From contig JAQULN010000194.1 of NCBI GenBank assembly GCA_028718575.1, positions 1 to 6,107 of the forward strand: a stretch of DNA of 6,107 bases, written 5' to 3'. The notes under the pieces were generated by a model. It ran no database searches and had not been told where the DNA came from. It saw only the letters and a list, made by a program, of their open reading frames with translations. The DNA comes from Candidatus Krumholzibacteriia bacterium (GTDB lineage Bacteria; Krumholzibacteriota; Krumholzibacteriia; LZORAL124-64-63). Each line of letters starts with the position of its first letter. Position 1 is the first letter of the stretch. Positions 1-5,060 of the stretch are shown piece after piece. The position numbers and the translations under genes are program-made.

Positions 1-1
1 T

Positions 2-61
2 GATCGGACGTTGACGTTGGGCGGCCGTACCGGCGACCGCCAGGGCGATCGAAGGGAGTGA
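2..61 (+). CDS. Possible 3' end of an upstream gene (partial)
   Basis: One frame is open from the left edge for 19 codons and stops at TGA 59-61, one base before the GTG start of the nuoM-like gene. Such tight spacing matches the rest of the operon. The tail it would encode is hydrophilic and Arg/Gly/Asp-rich (it ends GDRRE), which is not a recognisable NuoL C-terminus, although nuoL is the usual gene before nuoM. The other two forward frames stop at 1-3 and 12-14, so the upstream gene could instead end there and leave a short leader. Identity is unresolved. Confidence 0.3.
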   Translation, partial: DRTLTLGGRTGDRQGDRRE

Positions 62-62
62 C

Positions 63-1562
63 GTGCTACCAGCCCACAGCTTGTCCTGGATCATCTTGCT
101 GCCCCTCAGCGGGGCGTTAGCCGTTTTCCTGCTGCCGCCTGCGCGCCGTGAGGCCATCAAGACCGTGGCTCTGTGCACGGCCGCGCTGCCGCTGGCGCAG
201 GTGCTCGTGCTGCTCGTGCGGTTCGATCGCGTCGAAACGACGTTCCAGTTCGTCGAGCATTACACCTGGGCGCCGCTGCTGGGCTTCGAGTACTTTCTCG
301 GCGTCGACGGACTCTCCCTGCCGCTGGTGGCGATGTCCTGTCTGGTCGCCTTCCTGGCTTTGCTCGTCGCCTGGAGCGTGGAGGAGGGCGTCAAGGGTTT
401 CTATGCCCTGATTCTGGTGCTCGAGACCGGCGTGCTCGGCACGCTCTGTGCGCTCGACACCGCCCTGCTGTGGCTCTTCTGGGAACTGGTGATCGTGGCG
501 ATGTTCCTGCTGGTCTCGCTATGGGGGGGCGAAGAGGGACGGCGCAGCGGGCGGCAGTTCCTGCTGTTCTCCCAGGCGGGCGCCCTCGCCATGCTGCTGG
601 CGCTGCTGGCGTTGCACCAGCACGTCGTCAATCCGCTGAGCGGCGGTCCGACCTTCAATCTGGTGTTGCAGCTCGACCAGGCCAACCACGACCTCTGGCT
701 CGCCGACCTGAGTGTGCGGCGCTGGATCTTCGGCGGACTGGCGCTGGGTTTCGCGGTCGTGGTTCCCGTCTTCCCGCTGCATGTCTGGCAGCCCCGCCTG
801 CATCGCTCAGCGCCATTGGCCATACCCATGCTGGCGGCCGCTCTGGTCGCGAAACTGGGGCTCTACGGGTTGCTGCGGCTGGCCTGGCCGGTGCTGCCGG
901 ACGCGGCGGCGTGGGCCCGGCCGCTGGTGATGACCCTCGGCGCGATCGCGGCCGTGCACGGCGGTCTGGCGGCGCTCGGGCGACGCGACCTCGCCGTGAT
1001 CCTCGGGTACGGCAGCTTCAGTTTGCTCGGCGTGGCGCTCGTCGGCGTGGGGTCGTTTGCGCGGTCGGGTCTGTTGGGCGCGGGACACCTGCTGGTCGCG
1101 CACGGCTTGGTCTATGCCATGCTGTTCGCGGCGGCCGGCGGCATGCGCGACCGTCTCGGCCACCTGGATCTCGAGCGTTGGGGAGGGCTCTACCAGCGCG
1201 CGCCGATCCTGGGCGGACTACTGACCGTGGCGCTGCTCGCGGCGTGGGGGTTGCCCGGACTGGCGGTCTTTCCGGGCGTGGCGATGACGCTCGCCGGCGC
1301 CCTGAGCAGCTATCCGGCGGCGGCGCTGGCCGCCGTCGCAGGTCTGTTGCTGGCGGCGGGCTGGTCCAGCCACGTGATTCTCAAGGTGTGCCTCGGGGAA
1401 CCGGCCCCCGGGCTGGAGGCGACACCGCCGCTGCTCGGCCGTGAACTGGCAGTGTTGCTACCGCTGGCGCTCTTACTGCTCTGGCTGGGTGTCTACCCGC
1501 GCTCCCTGGCCGACCTGACCGGGGCGACGCTGGCCTATCTGGTTCGCGTGGTGGGAGGCTGA
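63..1562 (+). CDS. nuoM: NuoM-like subunit of NADH-quinone oxidoreductase (complex I), divergent
   Basis: This is an antiporter-like, multi-spanning inner-membrane subunit of complex I; in typical members it forms one proton channel of the membrane arm. At 499 residues it has the normal family length. Family landmarks are the segment around residues 79-89 (LGVDGLSLPLV), the TM5 FWE with Glu141, the QAGALAMLLALL stretch near 171-182, the TM8 region with Lys264 (VAKLGLYGLLR), the HGL motif at 347-349, and WGLPGLAVF at 395-403. Several residues that are nearly invariant in the family are replaced: the TM7 Lys site is Val233 (in FAVVVPVFPLH), the Asp of the usual LPDAH loop is Arg245, and the TM12 Glu site is Val406. 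The GTG start at 63 follows an AGGGAG Shine-Dalgarno (53-58). The stop overlaps the next start by one base. A Mrp- or hydrogenase-type homologue is less likely because a NuoN-like gene follows directly. Transport function is uncertain. Confidence 0.85.
   Translation: MLPAHSLSWIILLPLSGALAVFLLPPARREAIKTVALCTAALPLAQVLVLLVRFDRVETTFQFVEHYTWAPLLGFEYFLGVDGLSLPLVAMSCLVAFLALLVAWSVEEGVKGFYALILVLETGVLGTLCALDTALLWLFWELVIVAMFLLVSLWGGEEGRRSGRQFLLFSQAGALAMLLALLALHQHVVNPLSGGPTFNLVLQLDQANHDLWLADLSVRRWIFGGLALGFAVVVPVFPLHVWQPRLHRSAPLAIPMLAAALVAKLGLYGLLRLAWPVLPDAAAWARPLVMTLGAIAAVHGGLAALGRRDLAVILGYGSFSLLGVALVGVGSFARSGLLGAGHLLVAHGLVYAMLFAAAGGMRDRLGHLDLERWGGLYQRAPILGGLLTVALLAAWGLPGLAVFPGVAMTLAGALSSYPAAALAAVAGLLLAAGWSSHVILKVCLGEPAPGLEATPPLLGRELAVLLPLALLLLWLGVYPRSLADLTGATLAYLVRVVGG
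1553..1558 (+). promoter_or_regulatory. Shine-Dalgarno at the coupled nuoM/nuoN junction
   Basis: GGGAGG lies inside the last codons of the nuoM-like gene, just before the overlapping TGATG. It is 3 nt from ATG 1562 and 6 nt from an in-frame GTG at 1565, so the GTG may be the better-spaced start. The protein would differ by one residue. The arrangement implies translational coupling of the two membrane subunits. Confidence 0.6.
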
Positions 1563-3019
1563 TGGTGGACGTGGTCGAGGTTTTTGCCGTTCCCACTGTC
1601 GCCGCGGCAGGCTGGCGCGCCGAGATCGTGCTGGCCGCCACCGTGTTGCTGGGACTGATCGCCAGCGTGCGGCCGGGCCCCTGGCCGCGGTTGCTGGTCG
1701 CCGCCGGACTGGCTGCGTCAACGTGGCTGGCGCTCGCGGCCTGGCTGGACCTGGGCGCCGGGCCGGCCCTGGCGCTGCGACCGCTGGGCGACCACTTCGT
1801 GGTGGATCCGCCGGCGGCGCTGGCCAGAGTGGTGATTCTGGCGACGACGCTGCTGGTCGTGCTCAATCTCTCGCGGCCGGACCATCGCGGCAGCGTGGTG
1901 TTGGCCTTGTCGGCCTTGGGCCTGATCTGGTTGAGCGAAGCGGCCACGGCCGGCGGCTTGTTGCTGGCCGTGGCCGCGGCGGTGTCGGGCGCCAGTCTCG
2001 CCGCATGGTGCTACGCGGCGCCGGCCGGCCGGCCGGCGGTGCGGCGGTGGCACCTGACGGCCACCCTGGGCTTCGGCTTGCTCGCCTGCGGCGCGGCGCT
2101 CTCCAGCGGTCTGAGCGGTTCGCTGGAGCTTGTCGGTTTGCTCGACCGCGTCGCGCTGCGGCCGTATCTGCCGGCCGGGGCGCTCGCTGCGTTTCTCGGC
2201 TGCGGCGGCGTCGGTCTGGCGCTGTCGCTGCTCGGCGAGCCGGGGCGTTTCGCCGCCGCCGGTCCCGCCGGCGATCACCGCGAGGTCCTTGCACCCGCGC
2301 TCTCCGCCTGGCTGACCGCCGTGCCGCCGGTGGCGTTGGCGGCGCTCTTGACGCGTTTCTTTCAGACGTCGACCGACGCGCCGCCGGCGGCGCTGGCTGC
2401 GGGTTGGCTGACCTGGGCGGCCGGCATCCTGTTACTGGGGGGATTCCTGGCGGCGCTGGTGCAGCCGACGCTCGAGCGCCGCCTCGTCTGGGCCGCCACT
2501 GGTCAGGTCGGTCTGGCTTTGACCGGTTTTCTGGTTGCCGGCTCCACAAGCGGAACCGCTCCGGGATCGGCTCCCCTGCAGCTCTTGCTCGTGTTCGCCC
2601 CGGCGCAGCTCGGCGCGCTGCTCATTGTGCGCTCGGTCGCAAGCCTGACCACGGCCGAGCGGCGCCGGCACCTGGTGTCGTATGTGTTCGCCAGCTTGCT
2701 CGTCGGTCTGGCGGCGTTGCCGCCGTTGGCCGGTTGGCGCCCGCGCTTCGCACTCCTGCAGGTGCTGCTATCGGCCGACCACTATCCCGGCGCGGCGTTG
2801 GTCCTGGTGGGGACCTTGCTGGGTTGTTGGGTATACCTGCGGCCGCTGGTCGACCTGTGGCGCCTGGATGGGGATCGCGCGCCGACCTGCGACGCAGCGG
2901 GCCCGGCGCTATCATGGTCGACGGGCGCGGTGATGACGGCGGCGGCGCTCTTGGCCTTGCTGTTGGCCTGGGGGCTGGGCATGTCGCCGCTCTTGCCCGA
3001 GTCCGGCTTGATTCCTTAG
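1562..3019 (+). CDS. nuoN: NuoN-like subunit of NADH-quinone oxidoreductase, highly divergent and lysine-free
   Basis: This hydrophobic 485-residue protein has about 14 likely membrane segments, the usual NuoN size. Assignment rests on position directly after nuoM and on patches that align without gaps to NuoN: the SGLSGSLELVGL segment (182-193), residues 248-267 against the TM8 region, TLERRLVWAATGQVG (303-317) against the NIKRLLxYSSISHxG segment, and LPPLAGWRPRF (386-396) against TM12. The protein has no lysine anywhere. By my alignment the TM7 Lys site is about Ala220, the TM8 Lys site is Pro256, and the TM12 Lys site is Arg395. No Asp or Glu occurs from 127 to 188, where the TM5 Glu should be. 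It is therefore probably structural, or conducts protons by another route. The frame is intact and codon use matches its neighbours, so it is not an obvious pseudogene. Placement in complex I is inferred from context. Confidence 0.75.
   Translation: MVDVVEVFAVPTVAAAGWRAEIVLAATVLLGLIASVRPGPWPRLLVAAGLAASTWLALAAWLDLGAGPALALRPLGDHFVVDPPAALARVVILATTLLVVLNLSRPDHRGSVVLALSALGLIWLSEAATAGGLLLAVAAAVSGASLAAWCYAAPAGRPAVRRWHLTATLGFGLLACGAALSSGLSGSLELVGLLDRVALRPYLPAGALAAFLGCGGVGLALSLLGEPGRFAAAGPAGDHREVLAPALSAWLTAVPPVALAALLTRFFQTSTDAPPAALAAGWLTWAAGILLLGGFLAALVQPTLERRLVWAATGQVGLALTGFLVAGSTSGTAPGSAPLQLLLVFAPAQLGALLIVRSVASLTTAERRRHLVSYVFASLLVGLAALPPLAGWRPRFALLQVLLSADHYPGAALVLVGTLLGCWVYLRPLVDLWRLDGDRAPTCDAAGPALSWSTGAVMTAAALLALLLAWGLGMSPLLPESGLIP
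2019..2038. repeat. 20-bp perfect palindrome built on (CCGG)4
   Basis: Bases 2021-2036 are four tandem CCGG units. The flanking CG on each side extends this to a perfect 20-bp self-complementary sequence. It lies inside the nuoN-like gene and encodes part of an Ala-Pro-Ala-Gly-Arg-Pro-Ala loop between membrane segments. It may simply result from GC-rich codon choice, though it could form a hairpin in the mRNA. Confidence 0.8.
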
Positions 3020-3034
3020 CACCGAGGTCGACGC

Positions 3035-3646
3035 ATGCCGTTTCCGCAGAAGTTCTTTCGCTGGCGACCGCATCCCTGGCACGGCCTCGAGGTCGGCCAG
3101 GATCCCCCGCACCTGGTGACCGCCTACATCGAGATCTCGCCTTACGATCTCGTCAAATACGAGGTCGACAAGGAAACCGGCTACCTGGTCGTCGATCGCC
3201 CCCAGCGCACCAGCAGCCAGCCGCCGGCGCTGTATGGTTTCATCCCGCGCACCTATTGCGGCGACCAGGTCGGCCGGCTGACGCCGGAGGCCAAACGCGG
3301 CGACGGCGATCCGCTGGACATCTGTGTGATCAGCGAGCGGCCGATCGACAAGTCCGAGATCCTGCTGCGCGCCCGCGTCGTCGGCGGACTGCGTTGCGTC
3401 GATCACGACGAAGCGGACGACAAGATCGTCGCGGTCCTGCAGAACGACAATGTGTGGGGCGAAGTCCAGGACATCGCCGAGCTGCCGGCGGCGCTGATCG
3501 AGCGCCTGCGCCACTACTTCGCCACCTACAAGTTGATTCCCGGCCAGCCGTCGGCGCTGACGGTGCTGGGCGTCTACGGCTGTGAGGAAGCGTTCACGGT
3601 GGTGCGGGCCGCCATGGCGGACTACGAATTGGAGTATGGCGGATGA
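3035..3646 (+). CDS. ppa: Inorganic pyrophosphatase, soluble family I
   Basis: This cytoplasmic enzyme (EC 3.6.1.1) hydrolyses pyrophosphate to two phosphates, using Mg2+, and pulls biosynthetic reactions forward. The family signature DGDPLDI is at residues 90-96. Every catalytic or metal-binding residue I can map from E. coli Ppa is present: Glu33, Lys41, Glu43, Arg55, Asp90, Asp92, Asp95, Asp123, Asp128, Lys130, Tyr165 and Lys166. At 203 residues it is longer than the E. coli enzyme (about 175). The extra length includes an N-terminal HPWHGLEVG segment, which I recall from a longer bacterial subgroup. There is no signal peptide or membrane segment, so it is not the ion-pumping membrane PPase. 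The ATG at 3035 has GAGG at 3024-3027, and the gap after the nuoN-like stop is only 15 nt. It lies in the same transcript unit, and its stop overlaps the next start (ATGA). Confidence 0.95.
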   Translation: MPFPQKFFRWRPHPWHGLEVGQDPPHLVTAYIEISPYDLVKYEVDKETGYLVVDRPQRTSSQPPALYGFIPRTYCGDQVGRLTPEAKRGDGDPLDICVISERPIDKSEILLRARVVGGLRCVDHDEADDKIVAVLQNDNVWGEVQDIAELPAALIERLRHYFATYKLIPGQPSALTVLGVYGCEEAFTVVRAAMADYELEYGG

Positions 3647-4227
3647 AAAGAGGTTTGCCCGCTTCAGCGGCGCTCGCCCGTGCGCTCGCCCTTGTGCTCG
3701 CCTTGGCCGGGATGCTCATAGCTTGCGGTTGCGGCGGTTCACGCGGCGCCCGCGCCCCGCACACGGAGCCCGCGCCCGCGCCCGCGCCCGCGAGCGAAAC
3801 ACGCCCGGCCGATGCCGCCGTCGTCGACCTGCCCGTGACCGCCGACACCGTGGCCTTGTTGCTGTCGGCCGCCGACCTGGTCGCGGTGCGGTTGGACGCC
3901 GGCTCGGTCGTGCTGCGCGGTGACGGCGAGCAGGTGCTGGTCTTTCTCGAGGACGACGGAACCACCCTGCAGGCCGTATTTCCGTTCACGAGCCTGGGTC
4001 GCGGCGATCCGCGCCTGATCGCGCGTTGGAATGCGACGCGGCGTTTCGGCCGCGCCTACCTCGATCACGAGGACGCCCCGATTCTGGCCAGTGATCTGCT
4101 GCTCGCGCCGGGCGCTGCGGCCGCGTCGGTCCAGACGTGGGGGCGCTTGTTCTTGGCGATGGCGGCGGCATTCCGCGCCGAGGTGTGGCCTGGCGCCGAA
4201 CCGCCGATCGGGCCGCGCAACGAATAG
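3643..4227 (+). CDS. Lipoprotein with YbjN-like domain
   Basis: A 194-residue exported protein. The N-terminus has MKRG, a hydrophobic stretch (9-27) and a lipobox LIAC with the lipidation Cys at 28. Gly at +2 suggests outer-membrane sorting under the E. coli rule. A Pro-Ala linker (43-50) follows. Residues about 65-185 resemble the YbjN family: a strand pair (VAVRLDAGSVVLRG), a second hairpin with DDGTTLQAVFPF, then a WNATRRFGRAYLDHED segment and a C-terminal helix (residues 160-180), in the order usual for YbjN. YbjN proteins are poorly understood, chaperone-like-fold proteins that are normally cytoplasmic, so the lipid anchor is unusual. ATG 3643 overlaps the ppa stop by 4 nt, with GGAG at 3631-3634. 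The role is unknown; the family call is from pattern recognition only. Confidence 0.72.
   Translation: MKRGLPASAALARALALVLALAGMLIACGCGGSRGARAPHTEPAPAPAPASETRPADAAVVDLPVTADTVALLLSAADLVAVRLDAGSVVLRGDGEQVLVFLEDDGTTLQAVFPFTSLGRGDPRLIARWNATRRFGRAYLDHEDAPILASDLLLAPGAAAASVQTWGRLFLAMAAAFRAEVWPGAEPPIGPRNE
3769..3792 (+). repeat. Four tandem CCCGCG hexamers encoding a Pro-Ala linker
   Basis: Four exact copies of the 6-bp unit CCCGCG are in frame with the lipoprotein gene, each encoding Pro-Ala (residues 43-50). The tract forms the flexible linker between the lipidated Cys28 and the folded domain. Because the unit is two codons long, slippage would change linker length without a frameshift. Confidence 0.85.
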
Positions 4228-4237
4228 CCGCGACACC

Positions 4238-4242
4238 GGAGG
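4238..4242 (+). promoter_or_regulatory. Shine-Dalgarno that fixes the start of the second lipoprotein
   Basis: GGAGG is 5 nt upstream of ATG 4248, in the 20-nt gap after the YbjN-like gene. It supports this start over the in-frame ATG at 4137, which lies inside the preceding gene and would bury the signal peptide behind 37 extra residues. Confidence 0.75.
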
Positions 4243-4247
4243 TGGCC

Positions 4248-5060
4248 ATGCGCATGCAATATCCCGGTGAGCCGACCGCGTCCCGGCCGCGGCGTCTGGT
4301 GGTCCTGCTGGTATCGCTCGCGCTGCTGGCGGGGTGTTCTACTCGTGTCAAGGTGATCGACACCGACCCCGAGTTCGCGCGGCGGCTCGCCGCGGCGGAC
4401 ATCGTGGCCCTGGGCGGCGTCACCGTCGCGCCGATGGTCGGCGCCGAATTGGCGCCCGCCGACGCGTTCGCGGCGGCGGAGGCGCTGTTTCGCGCGTTCC
4501 TGTCCGGCCGACCGGATCTGGCCGCGTGGCCGGCGCCCACGGTCGGCGAAAAACTCGGCGACGATGTCCTGTCCGTGTTGCTGGCCGAGTACGGCCGTCT
4601 GGGGCGCCTGCGCGTCGATCAACTGCTACCGCTCGCCGAACCGCTGCACGGCTGCCGCTTCCTGGCGCTGGCGCGCTTGACCGACGATGCCATCCGTTCC
4701 CAGGTTCTCGACCAGGACGGTTTCGACCCCAACCGTCCGACCGCCGAACATCCGAGGCCACTGACACAGTCCGTCACGACCGAGCGCGCGGTGACGGTCA
4801 CCCTGGAGATCTTCGATCTCGCCAGCGGCCGCTCGGTCTGGCAAGGCGAGGCGCGGGCGCGCGAACGCGAACGATACCGCTATCAAGATCGGCTGCAGCG
4901 CGAGCCGAGCGCCTATCTGCAGGAGCGCCTGGCCGCCGCCGATTCGCCCCGCTACCTGCCGCGGCAGGGAGTTTTTCTGCAGATGCCCGATTTGATCGAC
5001 TTGCTGGAGCAAGCGCTGTCCGGCCTGGTGCAGCGCCTGCCGGCGCCGGAGCGGCGATGA
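4248..5060 (+). CDS. Lipoprotein of unknown family, possibly LpoB/CsgG-like fold
   Basis: A 270-residue predicted lipoprotein. Arg-rich residues (13-16) precede a hydrophobic core (17-28) and a clear lipobox LAGC with Cys30; Ser at +2 suggests the outer membrane. The mature part has alternating strands and helices: a strand near 51-61 (DIVALGGVTVA), a helix of Ala-rich residues 70-84, a helix 104-116, a strand GCRFLALARL (135-144), and a strand pair in which VTVTLEIFDLASGRSVWQGEA (182-202) looks like the 'd..tGe.vW.g' hairpin of LpoB, CsgG and related periplasmic proteins. A highly charged patch of alternating Arg and Glu/Tyr follows (203-215). I do not recognise a specific family, and the LpoB/CsgG resemblance is an inference from the strand pattern only. 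A second in-frame ATG at 4254 is possible. The stop overlaps the next start by 4 nt. Confidence 0.8.
   Translation: MRMQYPGEPTASRPRRLVVLLVSLALLAGCSTRVKVIDTDPEFARRLAAADIVALGGVTVAPMVGAELAPADAFAAAEALFRAFLSGRPDLAAWPAPTVGEKLGDDVLSVLLAEYGRLGRLRVDQLLPLAEPLHGCRFLALARLTDDAIRSQVLDQDGFDPNRPTAEHPRPLTQSVTTERAVTVTLEIFDLASGRSVWQGEARARERERYRYQDRLQREPSAYLQERLAAADSPRYLPRQGVFLQMPDLIDLLEQALSGLVQRLPAPERR

Noticed and set aside
523..529. Run of seven G as a possible phase-variation or frameshift site
   Set aside because: The NuoM-like frame reads through with family-like residues on both sides (SLWGGEE). The run is short and is explained by Trp-Gly-Gly codons.
173..1444. A 423-codon plus-strand open frame inside the nuoM-like gene
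   Set aside because: It has low-complexity Arg/Ala/Gly composition and lies entirely within a gene with clear NuoM motifs.
63..3019. The pair as Mrp antiporter or group 4 hydrogenase subunits instead of complex I
   Set aside because: No MrpA/B/C/E-G or hydrogenase genes are visible, and an M-type gene of about 500 codons followed directly by an N-type gene is the complex I order. It is not strictly excluded because the upstream genes are outside the window.
3020..3034. Terminator or promoter between the nuoN-like gene and ppa
   Set aside because: The gap is only 15 nt, with no inverted repeat, T-run or -10/-35-like sequence; it holds just the ppa ribosome binding site.
1723..3585. A 620-codon plus-strand open frame overlapping the nuoN-like and ppa genes
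   Set aside because: It is a GC-driven shadow: Arg/Gly/Ala-rich with no domain, no membrane pattern and no ribosome binding site. It spans the stop of one well-supported gene and most of the catalytic region of another.
4137..4247. A 37-residue N-terminal extension of the second lipoprotein
   Set aside because: It would overlap the YbjN-like gene by 91 nt and place the signal peptide internally. ATG 4248 has GGAGG at the right spacing.
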